Positions 25,154 to 34,996 of a DNA stretch of 64,000 bases are shown here, piece by piece. Numbering within the stretch: position 1 is the first letter of the stretch; every line of letters begins with the position of its first letter. Location of the stretch: the NCBI RefSeq assembly GCF_000421485.1, contig NZ_ATXC01000001.1:923087-987086 (forward strand), written 5' to 3'. Position numbers and translations under genes: made by a program. This DNA comes from Desulfurobacterium sp. TC5-1. GTDB taxonomy: Bacteria > Aquificota > Aquificia > Desulfurobacteriales > Desulfurobacteriaceae. The notes beneath the pieces were generated by a model that worked only from the letters and a program-made list of their open reading frames with translations, made no database searches and was not told where the DNA came from.

Positions 25154-25855
25154 TTAAAGCAGATATAAACCTTTCCTAATTAGACCACTTTTTATCAAAT
25201 ATATTTCATCACACAGAGCATCCACCACTGCGGGATTGTGACTTATAAAAAGATAACTAACAGAAAACTTTTCCTGAAGCTCCAGAAAAAGATTTATTAT
25301 TTGAGATTGGATGGACACATCAAGAGCAGAAGTTGGTTCATCAGCAATTATTACTTCTGGTTTTAGAATTATTGCCCTTGCTATTGCAATCCTCTGCCTC
25401 TGCCCACCAGAAAGCTGATGAGGATAAAGGTTAAGAACAGATTCAGAAAGTCCGCATAGAGAAAGTGTCTCTTTAACTTTTTCCTCTATCTCATCTCTTC
25501 TCAAATCAAAGTTGATCTTCAACCCTTCAGCCACTATATCCTTTACTTTCATGCGGGGATTGAGAGAACCATAAGGATTCTGGAACACTGCCTGAACATT
25601 TAACCTGTAGGTTTTATAGCGTTTCTTATCCATTTTGTAAATTGAGTTACCTTTGTAGAGGACATCACCCTCATCAGGTTTCTCAAGGTCAAGGAGAATC
25701 TTTGCAAGGGTCGTTTTACCACAGCCGCTGTCCCCTAAAATTCCTACACTTTTTCCCTTTTCTATCCGCAGAGAAACACCTTTTAAAACGGAAAGAGAAA
25801 AGTTTCTCCTGATAGGAAAAGATTTATAAATGTCCTTACACTCTAAAACAACCAT
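25154..25855 (-). CDS. orphan ABC transporter ATPase (OppF/NikE type)
   Basis: The 233-residue protein has Walker A (GDSGCGKTT), the Q-loop (QAVFQNPYGSLNPRM), the signature LSGGQRQRIAIARA and Walker B (VIIADEPTSALD). The FQNPYGSLNPRM and LSG...VSIQSQI features mark the peptide/nickel (OppF, DdpF, NikE) subfamily. The C-terminal oligopeptide extension is absent and the end is short (GLIRKGLYLL). No permease or binding-protein gene is nearby. Its start shares one base with the panB stop, so it is translated from the panB transcript. The substrate is unknown. Confidence 0.8.
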   Translation of the reverse strand: MVVLECKDIYKSFPIRRNFSLSVLKGVSLRIEKGKSVGILGDSGCGKTTLAKILLDLEKPDEGDVLYKGNSIYKMDKKRYKTYRLNVQAVFQNPYGSLNPRMKVKDIVAEGLKINFDLRRDEIEEKVKETLSLCGLSESVLNLYPHQLSGGQRQRIAIARAIILKPEVIIADEPTSALDVSIQSQIINLFLELQEKFSVSYLFISHNPAVVDALCDEIYLIKSGLIRKGLYLL

Positions 25856-26649
25856 CAGTAAGAATGCTCCTCGCCGGGAAATACGCCGTTTTTCACCTCT
25901 TTAACGTAACTTTCAACGGCACTGCGTATCTCTTTCCCGACTTCCGCATAACGCTTGACAAACTTAGGCTTAAACTTATCAAACATTCCTATCATGTCAT
26001 GAAAAACTAAAACCTGACCGTCACAGTACTTTCCAGCACCGATACCGATAGTCGGAATGGAAAGAGATTCCGTTATCTCTTTAGCAAGGTCTGAAGGTAC
26101 CTTTTCAAGAACAACGGCAAAGGCTCCTGCTCTCTCAACAGCTTTAGCGTCCTCTACCAATTTCTCTCTCTCCTCTCCCTTCCCTCTTAACACATAACCA
26201 CCATAGACGTTAACACTTTGTGGCTGAAGTCCTATATGACCACAAACGGGAATTCCAGCATCAACAAGCGCTTTTATCGTATCCTCCTGTTCTTTTCCAC
26301 CCTCTATCTTAACGGCATCACATCCGGTTTCTTTTAAAGCTCTTCCAGCATTTAAAATAGCATCTCTCTTTCCCGTCTGATAAGAGAGGAAGGGCATGTC
26401 AAAAATCACCATTGCCCTTTTTCTTGCCCTGACAACAGCCCTTGTATGGTGAACCATCTCTTCCATGGTTACGGGAATCGTTGAATCATAGCCAAGCATA
26501 ACCATACCAAGTGAATCACCTACAAGGATAATATCAACGCCTGCACTATCAACTATTAAAGCAGAAGTGTAATCATAAGCGGTAAGCATGGTAATCTTTT
26601 CACCGTTCCTTTTCATTTCAAGCAATGTTTTTGTCGTAACTTTTTTCAT
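25855..26649 (-). CDS. panB: 3-methyl-2-oxobutanoate hydroxymethyltransferase
   Basis: PanB transfers a hydroxymethyl group from methylene-tetrahydrofolate to 2-oxoisovalerate, giving ketopantoate for coenzyme A. The 264-residue protein has ITMLTAYDYTSALIVDSAGVD, the Mg-binding VGDSLGMVMLGYDST and GIPVCGHIGLQPQSV, all diagnostic. ATG 26649 is chosen because GGAGG lies 5 bases upstream. It follows the acl operon terminator by about 35 bp, so it has its own start of transcription or uses read-through. It is coupled to the orphan ATPase downstream. Confidence 0.93.
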   Translation of the reverse strand: MKKVTTKTLLEMKRNGEKITMLTAYDYTSALIVDSAGVDIILVGDSLGMVMLGYDSTIPVTMEEMVHHTRAVVRARKRAMVIFDMPFLSYQTGKRDAILNAGRALKETGCDAVKIEGGKEQEDTIKALVDAGIPVCGHIGLQPQSVNVYGGYVLRGKGEEREKLVEDAKAVERAGAFAVVLEKVPSDLAKEITESLSIPTIGIGAGKYCDGQVLVFHDMIGMFDKFKPKFVKRYAEVGKEIRSAVESYVKEVKNGVFPGEEHSY

Positions 26650-26683
26650 CACCGCCTCCAGTTCATGTTTAATCTAATTCTAC

Positions 26684-26713
26684 AAAATAAAAAAAGGGGG
26701 CTAAAAAGCCCCC
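26684..26713 (-). terminator. terminator of the icd-aclB-aclA operon
   Basis: GGGGGC (26696-26701) pairs with GCCCCC (26708-26713). On the minus strand the stem is followed by TTTTTTTATTTT. Confidence 0.9.
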
Positions 26714-26736
26714 TATCAAGTTAGCGAAAACAGCTA

Positions 26737-28587
26737 TTATAGACCTTCAGGCCTCTTAACATCATAGAGAACATCATCCATAGGATGCCTGTAGAGAGGC
26801 ATTGCAAGTCTCTTCTCGTCAAGAATGTGGCCTATAAATCCGATAGACCTTCCAAGAACGAAGAACGCGTTAAAGGCACCTGCATTGATAAGCTCGTCAA
26901 TTTCAGAATCTGAGTATCCAAGGTTTCTGAACATATCAACAAGGAGAACACCTATTGTTCCATCAACGTTAAGGATAAGGTTCTCTTTCTTGGCAGTCGT
27001 AACCTTTTCTACTTCAAGAGCATAGTCTAAAAGCTCTGTTGATGGGAACTTTTCCTTTGCAAAGTTTTTGAGAAGTTCAACCCTCTTGTCAGGGTTCTTT
27101 GTTGATTTAATTCTGTGACCGATACCTGGAATAGGGATCTTCTCAACATTCTTCATATAGTCAACAAACTCAAACGGATCCATACCCTGTTCTTTAGCAA
27201 ACTTAAAGTACTTGGCAGCTCCGTCAATAGCACCACCGAACCTTGGTCCTATCGTAAGGATACCTGTTGCAAGAGCTGACATGAGATCTTTTCCTGCTCT
27301 TGCAGTAACCTTTGCGTTGTGAGCACCTGAAACACAGGGACCGTGATCCGCAACAACTTTAATAACCATATCTATGAACTTAGAAGCCCAGTCAGGGAAC
27401 TTCCTCTTAAACCAGAGAAGACCTATAACGTCAGCGATTGAGAATTCTCTCTCAATAACTTCTGAAATTGGAAGTCCACAGTACGTTGCCTCTTCGCCTC
27501 TGTCGTCGGATATAGTACAGATAAAGTTGGTAGGCTTTCTAACCTTTCCGGCCTTAACAAGTTTTGCGTAATCTTCAGGAAGTTCTGGAACTTCAGGTTC
27601 TTCAATCTCCCCAATTAGACCCTTTGACTTAAGATCTTCGTAAACACCCCTTATAAGTTCAGGGAATTCGTCAAAAGAGTTAGGAACAAGCGCACCTGCA
27701 GCCCTTAAAGCAGCATTTTTAGCATCTGCTGTTTCTCTATCAGCACCGGCTTTTGCACCTGCGTGACCAAACTGAACTTCTCCGGCAAAGTGCTTTGAAA
27801 TAGTTCCAATACACCATGCAATGAGAGGCTTGGTAATAAGACCATCCTTAAGAGCCTCAACAACTCTGTATTCAAGGTCTCCACCAAGTTCTCCAAGCAT
27901 AATCATAAATTTAACCTGTGGATTCTTCTGAAATCTGAGAAGATGATCGAGGAAATCAGACCCTGGAAATCTGTCACCACCAATAGCGATACCTTCAACA
28001 ATACCGTCAGCATTCCTTGCAATTACATTTGAAAGTTCGTTGAAGAGTCCACCGGAACGGGTAACAAGGCCAACAGAACCGGGTCTGTGAAGCTTTGATT
28101 TAACGATATTCTCAATCGTTCCGCCGGCGTTTCCAATCCTAAATGCTCCAGCGGCAATACCACCAACAGTAGCAGGGCCAATGATCACTTTTCCTGCCTT
28201 TTTCGCCTTAAGAGCCATATCCCTTGCAAATCTTTCAGGAATACCTTCAGCAGTAATAGCTATTGTTTTTATTGTTGGAATGTTGATAGCCTCAAGTGTA
28301 ACGTTGTAGGCAGTTCTGAAAGAAGCAAAGTTAACCAGAACATCAGCTTCCGGATGCTTTTCTGCTGCCTCTGCTGTTGACTTGTAGATAGGTATCATAA
28401 TCTCTTTTGTGCCGTGGAAGAACTTTTCAAATTTCCTGTTCTGAGTAGGCGCAACGATTGCAACGATACTCGGGCTCCTTCCAACAATAAAATCGTAATC
28501 GAGCATCCTTTGAATAGCATTTCTGTTTAAGTTCCAGAAAATAGCCTTCGTATTTCTATCAAAAAGAATGTAATCGGGTCTTGCCAT
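26737..28587 (-). CDS. aclA: ATP-citrate lyase, large (alpha) subunit
   Basis: With AclB it cleaves citrate to acetyl-CoA and oxaloacetate using ATP and CoA, the key step of the reductive TCA cycle. The 616-residue protein has a succinyl-CoA-synthetase-alpha-like half with the phospho-His motif VQFGHAGAKAG (His275). A citrate-synthase-like half has GPCVSGAHNAKVTARAGKD and IPGIGHRIKSTKNPD. The fusion of both halves marks two-subunit ATP-citrate lyase rather than separate citryl-CoA synthetase and lyase. AAGGAGGG precedes the ATG. It lies 13 bp after aclB in an icd-aclB-aclA operon. Use of ATP-citrate lyase fits Desulfurobacteriaceae better than Aquificaceae. Confidence 0.95.
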   Translation of the reverse strand: MARPDYILFDRNTKAIFWNLNRNAIQRMLDYDFIVGRSPSIVAIVAPTQNRKFEKFFHGTKEIMIPIYKSTAEAAEKHPEADVLVNFASFRTAYNVTLEAINIPTIKTIAITAEGIPERFARDMALKAKKAGKVIIGPATVGGIAAGAFRIGNAGGTIENIVKSKLHRPGSVGLVTRSGGLFNELSNVIARNADGIVEGIAIGGDRFPGSDFLDHLLRFQKNPQVKFMIMLGELGGDLEYRVVEALKDGLITKPLIAWCIGTISKHFAGEVQFGHAGAKAGADRETADAKNAALRAAGALVPNSFDEFPELIRGVYEDLKSKGLIGEIEEPEVPELPEDYAKLVKAGKVRKPTNFICTISDDRGEEATYCGLPISEVIEREFSIADVIGLLWFKRKFPDWASKFIDMVIKVVADHGPCVSGAHNAKVTARAGKDLMSALATGILTIGPRFGGAIDGAAKYFKFAKEQGMDPFEFVDYMKNVEKIPIPGIGHRIKSTKNPDKRVELLKNFAKEKFPSTELLDYALEVEKVTTAKKENLILNVDGTIGVLLVDMFRNLGYSDSEIDELINAGAFNAFFVLGRSIGFIGHILDEKRLAMPLYRHPMDDVLYDVKRPEGL

Positions 28588-28600
28588 TCTTAATCCCTCC

Positions 28601-29896
28601 TTATTTATTGTCGCTTAAAGCTTTGCTAACTATTGCTGTAATGTGAGTTTCAGGACCGTAAACCTCTATTGGAAGGCCGAGACCTTCAGCCGCTTCTTTT
28701 ATCTGCTTAAGTCCAAGCTCATAATTTGGACCACCACGTCTAACGTAAATCCTGACACCAACATCTCTAAGCTTATCAGCATACTCCTTCATAGCGTCTA
28801 TGATTCCGGCAAACGTCTTGGCAACGTCTGTAAAGTTAGCAATAGCACCACCTATGATGAGAATCTTCGGTCTTCCCTGTGGATCTTTATTTCTCGTCAT
28901 AAGATCAAAAACAGTTTTGACGTACTCCCTCGTTTCAGCCCTTGAAGGGTTACCTGAATACTCACCGTAGTTGGCAAGCTCATCAACATAGCCAAGGTCT
29001 GCAATTGTATCGGCATAAACAACAGAAGCGCCACCACCGGCAACCAATGTCCAGATTCTACCTTCAGGGTTGAGAATTGTCAGTTTAAGAGAAGCACCTG
29101 ACTTTTCGTCCATATCTTTAATGTACTTCTCTTCAGGTGTAAGCTCCCTGCCAAATCCGCTCGGGAACTCTATCTCTCCCCACTTTCTTCCAGCAACAAA
29201 CTGAGCCGTATCATCAAGCCTTGCCACAAAGTCAAGAGGATAAACCTGGTTTCCTGTCATAGCAAGAGGGTTGATTTCAAGGTAGGTAAAGTGAAGGTCT
29301 TTAAAGAAGTTATAAAGCTTCTGAACAAAGTTTGCATACTTATCCTTATCTTTTATTTCCGCAGGAACATTTTCTCTTATAAGCTTTTTAATTTCCTCAT
29401 CCGCTGCAAGTGCAGGAATGAAAACCTCCTTCACCTTATCCCAGTTTTCCTCAACATCAATACCACCGAAGGCAGACATGAAGATTTTGTCACCTTCCCT
29501 TTCCATCGTCATAGCAATGTAGTACTCCTCATCATGAGGAACGAACGGCTCAACGATAAAGTGTGTGAGGTAACCTGTCTGCCCTTTAATAGTAACAGGC
29601 TCAGACATCTTTTCCTTTATCCACTTTTTAACATCTTCCCACTTAACATCACCTGGCTTTTCAATCTTATAAAGGACAAGACCGAGTTTTCCTCTCTTAC
29701 CGAAAAGCATGTCAGGCTTTGCGACAAGCGGCATGTGAAGAAGCCACGGATGACGTTCTGGAAGTTTATCAAGGTCTGTTTCCGGTGTTATAAGAACAGA
29801 TTTGAAATCGTATTTAAAGTCACCGTCAAAATACTCAGACCAGTGGTTAAAAAGCATTCTTTTGGCATCGTATTCTCTAATTCCTCTCTGTGCCAT
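28601..29896 (-). CDS. aclB: ATP-citrate lyase, small (beta) subunit
   Basis: The 431-residue partner of AclA carries the ATP-grasp and CoA-binding parts related to succinyl-CoA synthetase beta. Visible features are the N-terminal GIREYDAKRMLFNHW, the phosphate-binding TLVAGGGASVVYADTI near residue 285 and the CoA-side KILIIGGAIANFTDVAKTF. Sequence order and length fit AclB of green sulfur bacteria. AAGGAGG precedes the ATG. It lies 60 bp after icd, with a GC-rich hairpin between them that may reduce or balance transcription. Confidence 0.94.
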   Translation of the reverse strand: MAQRGIREYDAKRMLFNHWSEYFDGDFKYDFKSVLITPETDLDKLPERHPWLLHMPLVAKPDMLFGKRGKLGLVLYKIEKPGDVKWEDVKKWIKEKMSEPVTIKGQTGYLTHFIVEPFVPHDEEYYIAMTMEREGDKIFMSAFGGIDVEENWDKVKEVFIPALAADEEIKKLIRENVPAEIKDKDKYANFVQKLYNFFKDLHFTYLEINPLAMTGNQVYPLDFVARLDDTAQFVAGRKWGEIEFPSGFGRELTPEEKYIKDMDEKSGASLKLTILNPEGRIWTLVAGGGASVVYADTIADLGYVDELANYGEYSGNPSRAETREYVKTVFDLMTRNKDPQGRPKILIIGGAIANFTDVAKTFAGIIDAMKEYADKLRDVGVRIYVRRGGPNYELGLKQIKEAAEGLGLPIEVYGPETHITAIVSKALSDNK

Positions 29897-29929
29897 CTAT
29901 TTCCTCCTTAACAGGTTGAAATTTAAAGG

Positions 29930-29949
29930 GCACGGCTTAGAAGCCGTGC
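29930..29949 (-). terminator. hairpin between icd and aclB (possible attenuator or processing site)
   Basis: GCACGGCTT pairs with AAGCCGTGC (29930-29938, 29941-29949). On the minus strand it is followed only by CCTTTAAATTT, so it is a weak terminator at best. It could be a processing or stabilising stem. Confidence 0.4.
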
Positions 29950-29956
29950 GAAATTT

Positions 29957-32167
29957 TTAAATGGAATCGATAATTTCGTTGAATGTTTTACTCGGCCTCA
30001 TAGCCGCTTCCGCCTTTTCGTCATCAGGAAGATAGTAACCGCCAATATCCTTTGGTGAACCTTCCGTTGCCCTTATCTCTTCAAGAATCTTCTCTTCATT
30101 TTCTTTAAGAGCTTTGGCTATCGGGGCAAATTTCTCGGCCAACTCTTTATCCTCTGTCTGGTTTGCAAGAGCTTCCGCCCAGTAAAGAGCAAGGTAGAAG
30201 TGGCTTCCCCTTGTATCAAGCTCCCCGACCTTTCTCTTAGGCGTTCTGTCATTTTCAAGATACTTACCTACAGCTTCGGAAAGCGTTTCAGCAAGAACCT
30301 TAATCTTTTCATCACCGGCTTGCTTGTAAGCAAGCTTCAGAGATTCAACAAATGCAAGGTATTCACCAAGAGAATCCCACCTTAAGTGCCCCTCTTTAAC
30401 AAACTGCTGAACGTGCTTGGGTGCCGAACCGCCCGCACCTGTTTCAAATACACCACCACCATTAATAAGAGGAACTATTGAAAGACTTCTTGCACTTGTT
30501 CCAACTTCAATAATCGGGAACAGGTCTGTAAGGTAATCTCTGAGAACGTTTCCTGTAACGGCAATCGTATTTAGACCCTGTCTGAATCTCTTGAGCGTGT
30601 ACTTCATAGCTTCTGGTGGAGCCATTATGTGCCATTCTATACCTGTAAGGTCATACTTTTTAAGCTCTTCCCTAACCTTTCTAATAAGTTGTCTGTCGTG
30701 AGCTCTGTAAGCGTCAAGCCAGAATACGATAGGCTCTCCACTTTCTTTAGCTCTGTTTACGGCAAGTTTAACCCAATCTTCAATAGCTATCTTTTTGGTA
30801 ACACAACTTCTGTAGATATCGCCGGCGTTAACCTCGTGTTCTATAAGAACGTTTCCATCTTCATCAACAACTCTCATAATACCGTCAGCCGGAGGGAAGA
30901 ATGTCTTGTCGTGGCTACCATACTCTTCAGCCTTCATTGCCATGAGACCCACGTTGGCCACGCTTCCAATTGTTTTAGGATCAAACTGTCCGTTAAGCTT
31001 TATATCGTCAACAATCTCTCTGTACATTGTTGCGTAGCTTCTATCCGGAACTGTAATAACGCAGTCGTCAACCTCACCGGAAGGTCCCCAACCCTGAATA
31101 CCGTTCTTTATAACGGCAGGAATAGAAGCATCGATAATAACATCGTTAGGTCTGTGGAGGTTTGTTATTCCCTTATCAGAATCAACCATGTAAAGCCTTG
31201 GCTGCTTAGCGTAAATCTCTTCTATTTTTTTCTTAATAGCCTCTTGTTTTTCCTCCGGAAGTTTTGAAAGCTTCTTCTCAAGGTCAACAAGTCCGTTGTT
31301 AGGATTAAAACCTATCTCTTCAAGCTCCCTGCCAAATTCTTCGAAAAGCTCCTTAAAGTAAACTCTGATTGCATCACCAAACATTACAGGATCGGAAACT
31401 TTCATCATAGTAGCTTTTACGTGAAGGGAGAAGAGAATATCGTTATACTTAGCATCCTCAATCACTTCTGAGTAAAATTCTCTAAGCTTTTCTCTGTTCA
31501 TGTAAGTAGCATCAACAACATCACCTTCACCAAGCTCTATCTCTTTCATAACGGTAACGTTGCCGTTCTTATCAACGAACTCATATCGGATTTTTGTATC
31601 TTTCTGAAGTGTTACAGATTTTTCGTTCTCATAGAAGTCTCCACCTTTCATGTGAGCAACGTAACTCTTTGAATTTTCAGGAACAGGCTTCATCCAATTG
31701 CGCTTTTCTGCAGCTTTTCTGGCATAATCCTTAACAGGCTTTGCAATTCTCCTGTCTGAGTTACCCTGCCTGAGAACCGGGTTAACAACGCTACCAAGAC
31801 ACTTTGCGTAAACTTCCCTTATTTTCTTCTCTTCCTCTGTTTTTGGATCTTCAGGAAAATCAGGAATATCATAACCTTTTGACTGAAGCTCTTTTATAGC
31901 ATCAACAAGCTGAGGAATTGAAGCTGAAATGTTTGGAAGCTTCATAATGTTGGCTTCCGGTTTCCATACAAGCTCGCCAAGATAAGCAAGATCATCAGGT
32001 GCCTTTCCCCAGGCAGCAAGAACTCTTCCACCAAGAGAAATATCTCTCAGCTCAATCTCTACACCGGCATCCTTTGTAAAAGCCCTGACAATTGGAAGCA
32101 GGGAGTAAGTTGCAAGTGCCGGCGCCTCGTCAACTTTTGTCCAGACGATGGTAGCCTTTTTAGCCAT
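29957..32167 (-). CDS. icd: NADP-dependent isocitrate dehydrogenase, monomeric
   Basis: In this setting it carboxylates 2-oxoglutarate to isocitrate with NADPH, a CO2-fixing step of the reductive TCA cycle. The 736-residue length and motifs (KATIVWTKVDEAPALATYSLLPI, then VLRQGNSDRRIAKPVK, then STSARSLSIVPLINGGGVFETGAGGSAPKHV) identify the monomeric type, about twice the size of common IDH subunits. A monomeric enzyme is also reported for the reductive cycle of Chlorobium. AGGAGG precedes the ATG. It is the first gene of the icd-aclB-aclA operon and has a strong promoter at 32255-32283. Confidence 0.95.
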   Translation of the reverse strand: MAKKATIVWTKVDEAPALATYSLLPIVRAFTKDAGVEIELRDISLGGRVLAAWGKAPDDLAYLGELVWKPEANIMKLPNISASIPQLVDAIKELQSKGYDIPDFPEDPKTEEEKKIREVYAKCLGSVVNPVLRQGNSDRRIAKPVKDYARKAAEKRNWMKPVPENSKSYVAHMKGGDFYENEKSVTLQKDTKIRYEFVDKNGNVTVMKEIELGEGDVVDATYMNREKLREFYSEVIEDAKYNDILFSLHVKATMMKVSDPVMFGDAIRVYFKELFEEFGRELEEIGFNPNNGLVDLEKKLSKLPEEKQEAIKKKIEEIYAKQPRLYMVDSDKGITNLHRPNDVIIDASIPAVIKNGIQGWGPSGEVDDCVITVPDRSYATMYREIVDDIKLNGQFDPKTIGSVANVGLMAMKAEEYGSHDKTFFPPADGIMRVVDEDGNVLIEHEVNAGDIYRSCVTKKIAIEDWVKLAVNRAKESGEPIVFWLDAYRAHDRQLIRKVREELKKYDLTGIEWHIMAPPEAMKYTLKRFRQGLNTIAVTGNVLRDYLTDLFPIIEVGTSARSLSIVPLINGGGVFETGAGGSAPKHVQQFVKEGHLRWDSLGEYLAFVESLKLAYKQAGDEKIKVLAETLSEAVGKYLENDRTPKRKVGELDTRGSHFYLALYWAEALANQTEDKELAEKFAPIAKALKENEEKILEEIRATEGSPKDIGGYYLPDDEKAEAAMRPSKTFNEIIDSI

Positions 32168-32254
32168 AGTCTCCTTCCTCCTAAAGAGTTTTATCCATTA
32201 CGGTAAGTTTCATTGCATTCTCATCGTATAAAGGTCTAAATTAAAGCTTGAGAA

Positions 32255-32283
32255 ATTATATGATTTTTACAAAATTTTTACAA
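32255..32283 (-). promoter_or_regulatory. promoter of the icd-acl operon, with shared 18-base motif
   Basis: On the minus strand TTGTAA (32278-32283) and a perfect TATAAT (32255-32260) are 17 bases apart. The spacer region contains TGTAAAAATTTTGTAAAA (32265-32282), also found exactly upstream of nfnA. Confidence 0.8.
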
Positions 32284-32338
32284 GTTTTTTACAGACAACA
32301 GAAAGACCTTGAAACTAAAGGGCTCTAAGGAGGAGAAA

Positions 32339-32656
32339 ATGTCCGTTCTGGTTGAATTTGCCATGTTCCCCACCGACAAAGGAGAGAGCGTAAGCAAGTA
32401 TGTAAGCAGAATTATAAAGATGATTGATGAGTCCGGGGTAGAATATAAACTCACGCCGATGGGAACTGTGTTTGAAACAGATACAATTGAAGAAGCGTTA
32501 GAGATTATCAAAAAAGCGTACAAAGAGTTAGAACCAGACTGTAACAGGATCTATTCCACCGTAAAGTTTGACATAAGAAAAGGGAGAAAAAACAGAATGA
32601 AGCAGAAGATAGAATCTGTTGAGAAGAGAATTGGGAGAGAGATTAAAAAGATTTAA
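32339..32656 (+). CDS. MTH1187-family thiamine-binding-like protein
   Basis: The 105-residue protein (MSVLVEFAMFPTDKGESVSKYVSRII, then YKLTPMGTVFETDTIEEALEII) belongs to the DUF77/MTH1187/YkoF family, small ferredoxin-like folds that bind thiamine or related ligands. ATG 32339 is chosen because AAGGAGG lies directly upstream. An in-frame start at 32309 has none. It is divergent from icd and ends in a shared terminator. The biological role of single-domain members is unclear. Cofactor supply for thiamine-pyrophosphate enzymes of the reductive cycle would fit, as inference. Confidence 0.8.
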   Translation: MSVLVEFAMFPTDKGESVSKYVSRIIKMIDESGVEYKLTPMGTVFETDTIEEALEIIKKAYKELEPDCNRIYSTVKFDIRKGRKNRMKQKIESVEKRIGREIKKI

Positions 32657-32678
32657 AAAGCGGGGAAATTCCCCGCTT
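32653..32678 (-). terminator. bidirectional terminator (nfnB and thiamine-binding gene)
   Basis: A 10 bp perfect stem, AAGCGGGGAA/TTCCCCGCTT (32658-32667, 32669-32678). Read on the minus strand it runs into TTTTTAAAT. Confidence 0.8.
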
Positions 32679-32681
32679 AAA

Positions 32682-34079
<1,398 letters not shown>

Positions 34080-34925
34080 TTACTCCCTTCCGCAACCGCA
34101 GTGTTTTTTCTGAAACTCTTTTAAAGCTTCACCTTCTAATGACTTAAACATACGAAGCCTGTTCATAAGCTCATCAAAATCAACCTGGTGGGCATCAAAC
34201 TCAGGACCATCAACGCATGCAAACTTCACCTCACCACCAACCGTAACACGGCAGGCACCGCACATACCTGTACCATCAACCATTATAGGGTTAAGAGAAG
34301 CTACCGTCGGAATGTCGTACTTCTTTGTTAACTCAGCAACTGCTTTCATCATTGGCACAGGACCGGCGGTTATAACCATATCTATTTTCTCACCTTCATC
34401 TATCAATTTCTGAATCCCATCTGTAACAAGGCCTTTCATTCCATAAGAACCGTCATTTGTGGTAACAATCACCCTGTCCGAGAGGGCTTTCATCTTATCT
34501 TCCCAGAAGATGAGGTCCTTGCTTCTAAAGCCCATAACTGTCGTAATTCTGTTCCCAGCCTCTTTTACACCCTGAGCTATGTGGTGAATAGGTGCAAGAC
34601 CAAGACCTCCACCAACGCAAACAACATGTCCCCAATTCTCAATATGAGTAGGTCTCCCAAGAGGACCAACAACGTCAGGAATAACGTGTCCCTCTTCAAA
34701 ACATGAAAGGTGGAAGGTAGTTTTACCAACTCTCTGAACCATGAGAGTAATCGTTCCCTGCTCAGGGTCTTTTTCTGCAATTGTTAGGGGAATTCTCTCA
34801 CCCTTTTTTGAAATCCTTACAATGATAAACTGACCGGGCTTTGCCTTTTCAGCTATCTCCGGTGCTTCAATCACAAACTCGTCAACATTCTCGGCGAGTT
34901 CCCGTTTTCTGACTATTCTGTACAT
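34080..34925 (-). CDS. NfnA-type small subunit (FAD/NAD-binding, [2Fe-2S])
   Basis: The 281-residue protein resembles the electron-transfer subunit of dihydroorotate dehydrogenase. FAD is bound by RIPLTIAEKD near residue 44, and NAD by CVGGGLGLAPIHHIAQ near residue 103. The [2Fe-2S] site is VDGTGMCGACRVTVGGEVKFAC, with Cys222, Cys225 and Cys237 and Asp218 in the position used by NfnA. A Cys pair (HCGCGRE) ends the chain. With the next gene it should form NfnAB, which would adjust NADPH and ferredoxin pools for CO2 fixation. The pair has its own upstream region carrying the 18-base motif shared with icd. Confidence 0.82.
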   Translation of the reverse strand: MYRIVRKRELAENVDEFVIEAPEIAEKAKPGQFIIVRISKKGERIPLTIAEKDPEQGTITLMVQRVGKTTFHLSCFEEGHVIPDVVGPLGRPTHIENWGHVVCVGGGLGLAPIHHIAQGVKEAGNRITTVMGFRSKDLIFWEDKMKALSDRVIVTTNDGSYGMKGLVTDGIQKLIDEGEKIDMVITAGPVPMMKAVAELTKKYDIPTVASLNPIMVDGTGMCGACRVTVGGEVKFACVDGPEFDAHQVDFDELMNRLRMFKSLEGEALKEFQKKHCGCGRE

Positions 34926-34959
34926 GTCCTCACCTCATTCCCGTAATTTTGTCATAGAA

Positions 34960-34977
34960 TTTTACAAAATTTTTACA
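34960..34977 (-). promoter_or_regulatory. 18-base motif in the nfnA promoter region, identical to the icd promoter
   Basis: The + strand reads TTTTACAAAATTTTTACA, exactly as at 32265-32282. On the minus strand TATGAC sits where icd has TATAAT, so the motif probably overlaps the -35 region. It is 35 bases before the nfnA ATG. Confidence 0.6.
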
Positions 34978-34996
34978 TTTTTCACCAAATCAGACT

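Noticed and set aside
30629-31267. Open frame on the + strand (212 codons) opposite icd
   Set aside because: It is antisense to a clear 736-residue enzyme and has low-complexity composition without motifs.
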